Both the position numbers and the translations under genes were made by a program. 42,930 nt of DNA from Acidimicrobiia bacterium (GTDB lineage: Bacteria; Actinomycetota; Acidimicrobiia; Spongiisociales; ZC4RG35), in the NCBI GenBank assembly GCA_025922945.1, contig JAICGW010000010.1, forward strand, positions 1 to 42,930. The letters are read 5' to 3'. The notes beneath the pieces were generated by a model, which was not told the origin of the DNA, ran no database searches, and was given only the letters and a program-made list of their open reading frames with translations. Positions 1 through 7,799 of this stretch are shown piece by piece. Every line of letters begins with the position of its first letter. The first letter of the stretch is position 1.

Positions 1-935
1 ACATCGGAGACCTCGGTCCAGGGTGTGAATGGCAACCACGAAGGGCGAATGTCGATGCCGGCCTTCCTCATGATTAACACCGCCTCGTCCATGTCACGAG
101 CGGTATGACCCTTGTCGAGGATCTGGAGAACCCGCTCGTTGGTTGTCTCGAATGCCGAAACCACGAACACCACGCCCCGCTCTGCGACCTCCGGCCATAC
201 CTTCTCGTGTTGGAGAATGTGTGAAACCTTGACCGTCAGATCGAACGTGATGGCGGGGAAGCGCTTGTGAGCCGCCCGCAGCAAGTCGAGTGAATAGCGG
301 GGAGCGTTGAGGAAGTCGGGGTCACCAAAGGTGATGTGGCGGGCGCCGGCCGCGACTTGCGATTCGATGTCGGAAAGCACGACGTCGGCGCCAGTCACCC
401 GGTAGCGCCCGTCGTAAACCGCTGGGATCGGGCAATGGCGGCAGCGATGACGGCAGCCGTGACTGGCCTCCACGTAGCCCGCCACGTCCTGTTTCTCACC
501 GGTCGCCAGATGGCTATACCGGTCCAAGGTCGGCAGGCCGCTTCGGTGCGGGATTTCGAATTGGTGACGGCTGAGATCGACCTGGCTGCTGCGACTTCCC
601 CCCGCCCACGCCACCAATCCATCCTCGTATTCCCCTACGAGACGCGCGTAACGATCATCAGCCAAGCCTGCGTAAAGGCCATAGAAGGCGATCGGCTTTT
701 CGGGCCACGAGCGCTGGACCTTGGCGGCGGCCGTCGCCCCCAGCCGCATGGCGGTATGCATGGGAACCGAGAAAGCGACCCCCTCGGCCCAGGTGAACTT
801 GGCCTCATCCCAGTCCTCTACCGCCAGGTCGTGGCCCACAACCTCGTGCCCTTCTTTGAACAGCCGAGCGGCCGGCGAGGCCAAATGAAGGGGTTGGTGG
901 CCCAACTCGTAAGTGGACACCAAGAGAATCCGCAC
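1..935 (-). CDS. Radical SAM protein with N-terminal B12-binding-like region (3' end outside window)
   Basis: This reading frame is open to the left edge, so the ORF track misses it; about 311 codons are visible and the C-terminus is lost. The protein begins VRILLVSTYELGHQPLHLAS, as in B12-binding-like radical SAM proteins. The cluster motif is C161-x3-C165-x2-C168 (HGCRHRCRHCPIP), which would hold the 4Fe-4S centre that cleaves SAM. A glycine-rich stretch (ITFGDPDFLN) and a late RPSWLPFTPW motif follow. The overall look resembles the actinobacterial CUAEP/CCAEP-tail radical SAM family, some members of which are selenoproteins, but the diagnostic tail lies outside the window. The GTG start is supported by a TAGCCT box 6 nt upstream. 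It is divergent from the hydrolase gene. The substrate is unknown. Confidence 0.85.
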   Translation of the reverse strand, partial: MRILLVSTYELGHQPLHLASPAARLFKEGHEVVGHDLAVEDWDEAKFTWAEGVAFSVPMHTAMRLGATAAAKVQRSWPEKPIAFYGLYAGLADDRYARLVGEYEDGLVAWAGGSRSSQVDLSRHQFEIPHRSGLPTLDRYSHLATGEKQDVAGYVEASHGCRHRCRHCPIPAVYDGRYRVTGADVVLSDIESQVAAGARHITFGDPDFLNAPRYSLDLLRAAHKRFPAITFDLTVKVSHILQHEKVWPEVAERGVVFVVSAFETTNERVLQILDKGHTARDMDEAVLIMRKAGIDIRPSWLPFTPWTEVSD

Positions 936-941
936 CAGGCG

Positions 942-947
942 AGGCTA
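942..947 (-). promoter_or_regulatory. -10 element TAGCCT of radical SAM gene
   Basis: TAGCCT on the minus strand lies exactly 6 nt before the GTG start at 935, which suggests a leaderless transcript. Its TA is shared with the plus-strand box at 946-951. Confidence 0.55.
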
Positions 948-951
948 CCGT
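946..951 (+). promoter_or_regulatory. -10 element TACCGT of hydrolase-aceE operon
   Basis: TACCGT lies 7 nt before the second of two tandem GTG codons (959) and 4 nt before the first (956). Leaderless spacing therefore favours 959 as the start. It overlaps the minus-strand box by two bases. Confidence 0.5.
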
Positions 952-958
952 CGGAGTG

Positions 959-1852
959 GTGGAAGGCAGATTCGTCACCATCCCGAGCGGGCCGCTACTG
1001 ATGCGCGATTTCGGGGGCGACGGCCCTCCGATCGTCGCCGTGCACGGCCTGGGGGGATCCCTACTCAATTGGGTGCCGGCGGCCCCTTATCTCGCGACCC
1101 TGGGGCACTTCTACGCATTCGATCTGCCCGGCTTCGGCTACTCCCCACCTCACGGGTCGTATTCGATCTCCAACCACAAAAAGGCGACCGCTCAATTCAT
1201 CGAAACCCTTGGGGAAGAGGTGCTGCTGATCGGCAACTCGATGGGCGGCTTGCTAGCACTCTTGCTAGCGGCGGAACGAAGCGACTTGGTTTCGGGCCTG
1301 GTCCTCCTGGCCCCGGCTTCTCCCCCCCGCCTCGACGATCCGCGGATCGATCGGGCCGTGGCCAAGCGACTCCTCTTACAAGGCGTCCCGTTAGTGGGAG
1401 AAGCGGTCGTGAGCAGATACTGGAACTCAACGACCACCGCCCAGCAGATTCGGGACACACTCTCCATAGTTTGTCATCACCCCGAAACCATCCCGACCGA
1501 GGTTTGGCCGGAAGCCCTGGCACTTGCCGAGGCCCGGCGCCGGCAACCGTGGGCGATCGAAGCAGTGATCCGATCAGGGAGGTCGACCGGCGCATTTCTC
1601 GCCCGGAAGCGTGAATTCGACCAGGCCGTCAGACAAGTGCGGGCTCCGACGATGGTCATCCAGGGGGCTCATGATCGAGTGATCGCGGGTTCGGGTCCAG
1701 AGCGCATCGCGAGCCTTCGACCGGATTGGACCCATGTCGTGATGCCCGACGCCGGGCACTGCCCCCAACTCGAAGCACCATCACATTTCGTCGAGTTGGT
1801 AGAGAGCTGGTGGAGGCCGCAAAACCGGAGGCGAGTAACCTCGTCGGCATGA
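959..1852 (+). CDS. Alpha/beta hydrolase
   Basis: This is a 297-residue alpha/beta-hydrolase-fold enzyme. The oxyanion region is VHGLGGSLLNW, the nucleophile elbow is GNSMGG with Ser94, the acid is probably Asp239 (QGAHDRVI) and the histidine is His267 (DAGHCPQ). All three triad residues are present, so it should be an active esterase, lipase or C-C hydrolase, but the substrate cannot be read from the sequence. No signal peptide is visible, so it is probably cytoplasmic. I chose the second of two tandem GTGs because it sits 7 nt after a TACCGT box; the ORF track start at 956 adds one residue. Its TGA overlaps the ATG of aceE (ATGA at 1849-1852), which implies translational coupling. Confidence 0.85.
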   Translation: MEGRFVTIPSGPLLMRDFGGDGPPIVAVHGLGGSLLNWVPAAPYLATLGHFYAFDLPGFGYSPPHGSYSISNHKKATAQFIETLGEEVLLIGNSMGGLLALLLAAERSDLVSGLVLLAPASPPRLDDPRIDRAVAKRLLLQGVPLVGEAVVSRYWNSTTTAQQIRDTLSIVCHHPETIPTEVWPEALALAEARRRQPWAIEAVIRSGRSTGAFLARKREFDQAVRQVRAPTMVIQGAHDRVIAGSGPERIASLRPDWTHVVMPDAGHCPQLEAPSHFVELVESWWRPQNRRRVTSSA

Positions 1853-4575
1853 TCGATCCCGGCGAAGTCGCCCGGACGCTGCCCGACGATTTCATCCACC
1901 AGCTCTGGGACGACGATCCCGAAGAGACTCAAGAGTGGATTGATTCACTCGACGCCGTGAACGCCGCCGACGGTTCGGTGCGTGCCCGTTTCCTCCTTGC
2001 CAAGCTTCTCGAGCGAGCTCACTCGCTCAACCTCGGGGTCCCCCCGGTCATCACGACTCCATACGTGAACTCGATACCCCCCGAGGATGAACCCGACTAT
2101 CCGGGAGATGAGCATCTCGAACGCCGCATACGAAGGTTTATCCGCTGGAACGCGGCGGTGATGGTGATCAAGGCGAACCATCGGGAAAAAGGCATCGGGG
2201 GCCATCTCTCGACGTTTGCCTCGTCCGCGACGCTTTACGAGGTGGGCTTCAACCACTTCTTCCGGGGAAAGGCCGCCGGCGATCCGGGCGATCACGTCTA
2301 CATCCAGGGGCATGCCGTTCCCGGGATCTACGCCCGTGCCTTTCTCGAGGGCCGTCTCGACGAGGAGCACCTCGACAACTTCCGATTCGAGATTGGAGGC
2401 AACGGGCTCTCCTCCTATCCGCATCCGCGGCTGATGCCCGACTTCTGGGAGTACCCGACCGTTTCGATGGGACTGGGACCGATCAATTCCATCTACCACG
2501 CCCGGTTCAATCGCTATCTCCACAACCGCGGCATCGACGACACCTCCCAATCGAGGGTCTGGTGCTTCCTCGGTGACGGCGAATGCGACGAACCGGAGAC
2601 TCTGGGTTCCATCTCCCTCGCCAGCCGAGAGAAGCTCGACAACCTCGTTTGGGTGGTCAACTGCAATTTGCAACGGTTGGACGGCCCGGTACGCGGGAAC
2701 GGGAAAATCATCCAGGAGCTCGAGTCGGTATTTCGCGGTGCCGGCTGGAATGTGATCAAGGTCATCTGGGGCAGTGGTTGGGACGCCCTGCTGGAAGCCG
2801 ACCACGAGGGCGCCCTGATCGGGGTGATGAACGACACCGTCGACGGCGAATACCAGAGATACAAGGCCGAGAATGGCGCTTTCGTTCGCGAGCGCTTTTT
2901 CGGCAAGGATCCGCGGGCGCTGGCCCTGGTCGAGAACTGGAGTGACGACGAGATCTGGGCGCTGCGGCGCGGTGGGCTCGACTTTCGCAAGATCTACGCT
3001 GCCTACAAGCTTGCCACCGAGCTCAGCGGAGCCCCTACCGTCATCCTGGCCAAGACGATCAAGGGCTGGACTCTCGGGCCCGACGTCGAAGGCCGCAACG
3101 CCACCCATCAGATCAAGGAGCTCACCAACGCCCAGCTGCGCGAGCTCCGGACCCGGCTTTCACTCGAGGAGGACGTTCCGGAGGAATCCCTCGAAGGCGA
3201 CAAGGTGCCCATGTACCTCCGCTTCGCCGATGATTCCCCCGAGGCTCAGTACCTGCACGAGCGGCGCAAGGTCCTCTCCGGATATCTACCGAGCCGGACG
3301 GTCGAAGTCCGATCGCCGCTCACCCTTCCCGGACCGGAGGCCTTTGCCGAGATCTACTCCGGATCTGGCAAGGTCGAAGCCTCCACGACCACCGCCTTTA
3401 CCAGGCTGATTCGCAATCTCGCCCGAACGGAGGAGTTCGGGCCCCGGGTGGTGCCCATCGTCCCCGACGAGGCGCGGACCTTCGGCATGGACTCGCTCTT
3501 CCGGGAGATGAAGATCTACGCCAGCACCGGACAGCTCTACGAACCGGTTGACGCCAAGATGCTGTTGACCTACGCCGAATCCAAATCCGGGCAGATCCTC
3601 GAAGAGGGGATCACCGAGGCGGGCTCGATGGCCTCCTGGATCGCAGCCGCTACCAGTTACGCGGTGCGGGGCATCGCGATGGTGCCGTTCTTCATTTTCT
3701 ACTCGATGTTTGGGTTCCAGCGGGTTGGAGACCTGATTTGGTCGGCTGGCGACGCCCGCGCCCGCGGCTTTTTGCTCGGCGCCACGGCCGGACGCACGAC
3801 ACTGGCGGGCGAAGGGCTCCAACATCAGGATGGACACAGCCTGGTCCTCTCGGTCACCAACCCAGCCTGCGAGAGCTACGACCCCGCCTTCGCCTATGAA
3901 GTCGGAACGATCATCGAAGGGGGCTTGCGCCGGATGTACGGGGAGAGCCCCGAAGACATCTTTTTCTATCTCACCCTTTACAACGAGAACTATCCGCAGC
4001 CTCCGCGTCCCGAGGGCATCGCCGAGGACATCCTCCGCGGGATCTACCGCTTCAGCCAGGCCCCGGCTGGCACCCACCATCGGGCGACCATCCTCTTCTC
4101 CGGCACTTCGAACCTCGCCGTCCGCAAGGCCCAGGTGGACCTTGCGGACAACTACGGCGTGGGCGCCGAACTTTGGTCCGTGACCTCATATCAAAAGCTC
4201 CGGGGAGAAGCGATCGGGGTCGAGCGCTGGAATCGCCTCCACCCGACGGAAAGCCCTCGTGAGCCCCATGTCACCGCCGTCCTCAAGACCACGGAAGGGC
4301 CGATCGTGGCTGTCACCGATTTCATGAAATTGGTGCCCGATCAAATCGGGCGGTTCGTGCCCCGCACCTACGTGACGCTCGGCACCGACGGCTTTGGACG
4401 CTCCGACGGAAGGACGGCGTTGCGGAAGCACTTCGAAACGGACAGCGGACACGTTGTTTTGGCGGTGCTGTCCGAGCTGGTACGGGCGGGAAAGCTCGAG
4501 CCCGCTGTGATCGCTGACGCGATTGCGCGCTATGGCATCAATCCCGATGCGAGCGACCCTCGCCTAGTTCACTAG
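1849..4575 (+). CDS. aceE: Pyruvate dehydrogenase E1 component, homodimeric type
   Basis: AceE decarboxylates pyruvate with thiamine diphosphate and acetylates the lipoyl group of the E2 subunit, feeding acetyl-CoA to the TCA cycle. The 908-residue product matches the E. coli type (887 aa) along its length: IRRFIRWNAAVMV near the start, GNGLSSYPHPRLMPDFWEYP, the ThDP motif GDGECDEPE ending in NCNLQ (about residues 243-271), DEARTFGMDSLFR, FYSMFGFQRVGDLIW, GEGLQHQDGHS and a C-terminal TDGFGRSDGR. The ORF track starts 41 codons early inside the hydrolase; ATG 1849 is chosen because it forms an ATGA overlap and its N-terminus (DDDPEETQEWIDSL) aligns with the family start. E2 and E3 genes are not in the window. 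Confidence 0.97.
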   Translation: MIDPGEVARTLPDDFIHQLWDDDPEETQEWIDSLDAVNAADGSVRARFLLAKLLERAHSLNLGVPPVITTPYVNSIPPEDEPDYPGDEHLERRIRRFIRWNAAVMVIKANHREKGIGGHLSTFASSATLYEVGFNHFFRGKAAGDPGDHVYIQGHAVPGIYARAFLEGRLDEEHLDNFRFEIGGNGLSSYPHPRLMPDFWEYPTVSMGLGPINSIYHARFNRYLHNRGIDDTSQSRVWCFLGDGECDEPETLGSISLASREKLDNLVWVVNCNLQRLDGPVRGNGKIIQELESVFRGAGWNVIKVIWGSGWDALLEADHEGALIGVMNDTVDGEYQRYKAENGAFVRERFFGKDPRALALVENWSDDEIWALRRGGLDFRKIYAAYKLATELSGAPTVILAKTIKGWTLGPDVEGRNATHQIKELTNAQLRELRTRLSLEEDVPEESLEGDKVPMYLRFADDSPEAQYLHERRKVLSGYLPSRTVEVRSPLTLPGPEAFAEIYSGSGKVEASTTTAFTRLIRNLARTEEFGPRVVPIVPDEARTFGMDSLFREMKIYASTGQLYEPVDAKMLLTYAESKSGQILEEGITEAGSMASWIAAATSYAVRGIAMVPFFIFYSMFGFQRVGDLIWSAGDARARGFLLGATAGRTTLAGEGLQHQDGHSLVLSVTNPACESYDPAFAYEVGTIIEGGLRRMYGESPEDIFFYLTLYNENYPQPPRPEGIAEDILRGIYRFSQAPAGTHHRATILFSGTSNLAVRKAQVDLADNYGVGAELWSVTSYQKLRGEAIGVERWNRLHPTESPREPHVTAVLKTTEGPIVAVTDFMKLVPDQIGRFVPRTYVTLGTDGFGRSDGRTALRKHFETDSGHVVLAVLSELVRAGKLEPAVIADAIARYGINPDASDPRLVH

Positions 4576-4582
4576 CCCGGAC

Positions 4583-5317
4583 ATGACCCGTTCCCTCGAT
4601 GCGCACGACTTCATCTCGTTTCGCGATCCCGACGAGGACCGTACCTGGTTTTTCGACGCCACCTTCCTCCGATCCTCGTGGACCTGCATCTTCGGCCGCG
4701 GGTGCCTTGGGATCTATACGACCCCCACTCCCGAGATGTCTCAGGGGTGCTGTTCGATGGGAGCGTGGTTCACCGATGACGAGGATCTGGCGAAGGTCGA
4801 AGCACACGCAGCCCGCCTGACCGACGAGAACTGGCAGTTTCGCAAAAAGGCCGGCGAAAAGATCTGGCGCCAGCGGGGCGAGGACAGGACCAGCCGCCTC
4901 GTGCAGGATGCCTGCATTTTCCTCAACCGGCCCGATTTTGCCGCGGGGGCGGGTTGCGCCCTCCACCTCGGCGCCCTTCAGGCCGGCGAACGGCCACTCG
5001 ACTGGAAGCCGAATGTCTGCTGGCAACTGCCTCTCCGCCTGGAGGAGGACACCGATGACAGTGGCCACGTCACCTCCGTCTTGCGCGAATGGAAACGACG
5101 GGATTGGGGTGATGGAGGTGACGAGTTCGCCTGGTGGTGCACCGACAGCCCTCTCGCCTTCATCGGTGGTGATCCTGTCTATCGGACTTTGCAACAGGAG
5201 ATCGTCGAGATGGTTGGACAGAAGATCTACGGGATCCTGGTCGACCGCCTCGAAGCGCCGCAACCTCTCCCCCACCCCGCCCTTCGTCAGAACGGGTCTA
5301 GACCACCCCGCCGATAA
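4583..5317 (+). CDS. Conserved Cys-rich protein of unknown function
   Basis: This gene begins 7 bp after aceE and is probably cotranscribed with it. The 244-residue product is soluble and rich in cysteines in short motifs: CIFGRGC, QGCCSMG, DACIFLNRPDF, GAGCALHLGAL, PNVCWQLP and WWCTDS. The set resembles metal- or Fe-S-binding 'CxxxxC...CC...C' proteins of the YkgJ/DUF3109 type, but I do not recognise a specific family with certainty. The motif 'FLNRPDFxxGxGCALH' looks conserved-protein-like and no frameshift is evident. Its last 20 bases overlap, tail to tail, the end of the minus-strand lipoprotein gene. A link to pyruvate dehydrogenase is only positional. Confidence 0.75.
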   Translation: MTRSLDAHDFISFRDPDEDRTWFFDATFLRSSWTCIFGRGCLGIYTTPTPEMSQGCCSMGAWFTDDEDLAKVEAHAARLTDENWQFRKKAGEKIWRQRGEDRTSRLVQDACIFLNRPDFAAGAGCALHLGALQAGERPLDWKPNVCWQLPLRLEEDTDDSGHVTSVLREWKRRDWGDGGDEFAWWCTDSPLAFIGGDPVYRTLQQEIVEMVGQKIYGILVDRLEAPQPLPHPALRQNGSRPPRR

Positions 5318-7220
5318 GGGCGCCGGCGGCGAGGATCACCAGATAGGCGCCGAGCCCGCCGACGACCAGGGTCCAGCGTTGCCAGGCGGGAATGGCCGAT
5401 CGCCCGATGACGTAATAGAGGATCACACCGAGGAAGGGAATCAGGAGGATCACTGCCGACCAGCCGATCACCGGGCCTTTGCCCCGTCCACTTCGGGCTA
5501 GGTCCCAGAGAGCAATTGTCACCCAGGCGGCGTAGAGAACGAAAGGGAGAAAATAGGCATAAAGGCCAAAGAACACCGATGTGAGCGAGCCGAGCAGCAC
5601 TCCGAACACGGTGGCTCCTTTCTGTGAGATGACAGACACTCCGGCGGGAACGTCGGGGACTGCGATCGAGTCGAGATCCAATGGGTAGTTGGCAAACACA
5701 TCAACAGCCGGCAAGACCGGAGCGTCCCCCGGCAGGTTCTCCTGAGGCCCCGGCGTCGGCGCCGACCCCACCTCATTCGTCGGTCGAAGCTGGAGGCCGT
5801 TCTCCATGACCCTCCCCAGCTGTTCGGTCGAGCCGGCCAACTCGTAGAGCACGGGGAGGCGCAATCCGTCGCAGGTGGCGAACGTCTCCAGCCCGACTGG
5901 AAGCGTCGTATCCAGTTCGTTGTCGACGAAGCAGTTGTCGGAGCCCGCCGGCCCAGCCAGGGCCAGGTCGGCCCGCCCCGAGCCGGAGACCACATTTCCC
6001 TCCACCCGGTTGCCGGAGCTGGTCCAGAAGTTGCGATCGAGATTGGGGGTGACGGCGATACCGTTCACTTCCTGGTTAAAAACGCGATTGCGCAACACGA
6101 GCGAGCTGTTGCCACCGGCGAGGAGGATGCCGTTTCCCAGGGCCGACCACGGGGCGGCCTTGGCCGGCGCCTGTCGATTGTTGTTGTCATGGACGAGGTT
6201 GCCGGCGATGGTCACATCATGAAATGGCGGTAGGAGCTCGGAATCGAGGGTGTTGGGGACGATGCCGGCCGCGTTGAACCGCCAAACCGAGTTGAGCAGG
6301 TAGAGCTCACCCGAGGCGTTGGTGCCCGAGTAACCGAGGCCGTTCCATTCCGCAACCACGTGATCGATGACCGCCTGGCAGGGATCGCATTGCCCGACGT
6401 AGAAACCCGAGTCAGGCGAGCCTGAGGCGTAGGAATATTCGAAGAGCCCGTCGGAGGAATCGAAGGCATAGATGCCATAGTCGCCGTTGTCGATCGCGGT
6501 GACGTAGGAAGCGCGGAATCCCCGCACACCCGACCAATAGACGCCGTTGGCGACCCCGTTCATGACGGTCAGGTTTTCCACTACCACCCCGTCGACGTAG
6601 ACCTCGATGACGTTTTCGGCCCGAAACTGGGCATCGAGCACCACCTGGTTTCGGTCGGTGCCGCGAATCACCAGTCCGGGGGTATTCACCTCGACCGCCT
6701 CTTGGTACCGGCCGGGACCGATGAGGATCATGTCTCCCGGCTGGGAAAGCTCGACCGCCGCTTGCACGGTCGGCGCCTCCTCGGGAACTTGGATGGTGGT
6801 GCCCGACCAAGCACCGGGCGCCGCTGACTCGGCGATTCCCTGGGCCGCAGCCGAGGCGCCGGGATCACCCACCACGAGTCGCCCGGCCATTCCTGATCCC
6901 TCGGCGTTGCCATGGAACGTGCAGAAGAAGACATATTCGCCGGGCTGGTCGAAGCGAACCGTGGCGGCATCACCTGCGGTCTGTGCGAGGGAACCAAAGC
7001 TCGATTCGGTCGACCACGACCCGTCAGCAGCCACAGCATTGTGGGGATTGCGGCCGGCGCCAACGAACGTCACTTCGGCTCCCACCGGAACCCGGATCTC
7101 AGGGATCGAAAAGCTGTTGTCGAGCATCTCGATCGTGACCTGGCGAGGATCGGGTGCCTCCCCCACTCCGCCACAGGCCAGGGCCAGCAACCCCAGCACT
7201 CCGATCGCCCACCGCGCCAT
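5298..7220 (-). CDS. Lipoprotein with cupredoxin domain, beta-helix and C-terminal membrane domain
   Basis: The 640-residue protein opens with a lipoprotein signal (LLALAC, lipid-modified Cys16). Residues 27-118 form a plastocyanin-like domain with a full type-1 copper set: His60 (NPHNAV), Cys100 and His103 (FFCTFHG) and Met111. Residues of about 145-440 are a right-handed parallel beta-helix of the NosD/pectate-lyase kind, with repeated 'VVENLTVMNG' and 'GIYAFDSSDG' turns. The last 100 residues hold about four membrane segments, including a PLDc_N-like stretch (ALWDLARSGRGKG, then a hydrophobic run, then YYVIGR). The likely role is extracytoplasmic copper or electron handling, but this is inference. 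It starts 6 bp after the CoxG-like gene and overlaps the convergent gene by 20 bp. Confidence 0.85.
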   Translation of the reverse strand: MARWAIGVLGLLALACGGVGEAPDPRQVTIEMLDNSFSIPEIRVPVGAEVTFVGAGRNPHNAVAADGSWSTESSFGSLAQTAGDAATVRFDQPGEYVFFCTFHGNAEGSGMAGRLVVGDPGASAAAQGIAESAAPGAWSGTTIQVPEEAPTVQAAVELSQPGDMILIGPGRYQEAVEVNTPGLVIRGTDRNQVVLDAQFRAENVIEVYVDGVVVENLTVMNGVANGVYWSGVRGFRASYVTAIDNGDYGIYAFDSSDGLFEYSYASGSPDSGFYVGQCDPCQAVIDHVVAEWNGLGYSGTNASGELYLLNSVWRFNAAGIVPNTLDSELLPPFHDVTIAGNLVHDNNNRQAPAKAAPWSALGNGILLAGGNSSLVLRNRVFNQEVNGIAVTPNLDRNFWTSSGNRVEGNVVSGSGRADLALAGPAGSDNCFVDNELDTTLPVGLETFATCDGLRLPVLYELAGSTEQLGRVMENGLQLRPTNEVGSAPTPGPQENLPGDAPVLPAVDVFANYPLDLDSIAVPDVPAGVSVISQKGATVFGVLLGSLTSVFFGLYAYFLPFVLYAAWVTIALWDLARSGRGKGPVIGWSAVILLIPFLGVILYYVIGRSAIPAWQRWTLVVGGLGAYLVILAAGALIGGVV

Positions 7221-7226
7221 TGCGCG

Positions 7227-7787
7227 TCAGCCCGATTTCTTGCCGAACAGGCTCCTCAGCCAGGAGACGAGGCTCGACCAGAAGAGCCGAAAGGGCTTCA
7301 CCTCACCTGCCTCGATAGAGGCGGCAGCCTCCTCGCTCGGCGCGGCCATCTTCTGCTCCAGGCACCCGACAAAGTCTGAGATGAGGCGGCGACTCATCTC
7401 GTCGATGAGGCCAGTGCGGCCGAACTGAGCCGCGGGGCCGGCGAGGCTGATATCCGCATCGATCGTCACATGGGTCGCCGCAGCTTCCTTCTCGGTCAAC
7501 GCATAGGTGACCTTCACCTGGCCGCGGCTCCCACCTCTCCGGTCGACTCCCTTGCCGTCGATCAATGCGGTGTGGTTGGCCGGGTCGGCGGAGATCTTGG
7601 CCTCACCCTCAAAGGTGGCAGAAATCGGGCCGAGCTTGACAGAAATCTTCCCCTCGTAGACGCCGCCGCCCTTGCTCTCCTCCAGGGTCGCCCCCGGAAG
7701 GCATTGGGCAACCGAGGGCACGTCTTGGAATAGGTCCCACACTGCGGGCAGCGGTCGAGCCACGTCGAAGGAGTGGGTTATCTGCAT
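7227..7787 (-). CDS. CoxG-like SRPBCC family protein (CO dehydrogenase subunit G family)
   Basis: The 186-residue product is an SRPBCC/START-fold protein of the CoxG family: MQITHSFDVARPLPAVWDLF, then VAQCLPGATLEES, YEGKISVKLGPIS and a GRTGLIDEMSRRLISDF helix. CoxG proteins assist maturation or membrane attachment of molybdenum CO-dehydrogenase-like enzymes. The C-terminal 40 residues (LFWSSLVSWLRSLFGKK) form an amphipathic helix that could anchor it to the membrane, as described for CoxG. It lies downstream of the XdhC/CoxI-like gene and carries its own TAGGTT box 6 nt before ATG. No Mo-hydroxylase structural gene is nearby. Confidence 0.88.
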   Translation of the reverse strand: MQITHSFDVARPLPAVWDLFQDVPSVAQCLPGATLEESKGGGVYEGKISVKLGPISATFEGEAKISADPANHTALIDGKGVDRRGGSRGQVKVTYALTEKEAAATHVTIDADISLAGPAAQFGRTGLIDEMSRRLISDFVGCLEQKMAAPSEEAAASIEAGEVKPFRLFWSSLVSWLRSLFGKKSG

Positions 7788-7793
7788 CGGCTC

Positions 7794-7799
7794 AACCTA
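7794..7799 (-). promoter_or_regulatory. -10 element TAGGTT of CoxG-like gene
   Basis: TAGGTT lies 6 nt before ATG 7787. Its first three bases are the TAG stop codon of the XdhC/CoxI-like gene (7797-7799). Confidence 0.5.

Noticed and set aside
1945-3108. 387-aa minus-strand ORF opposite aceE
   Set aside because: It mirrors strong aceE coding in another frame and has no recognisable motifs. It is a shadow typical of high-GC DNA.
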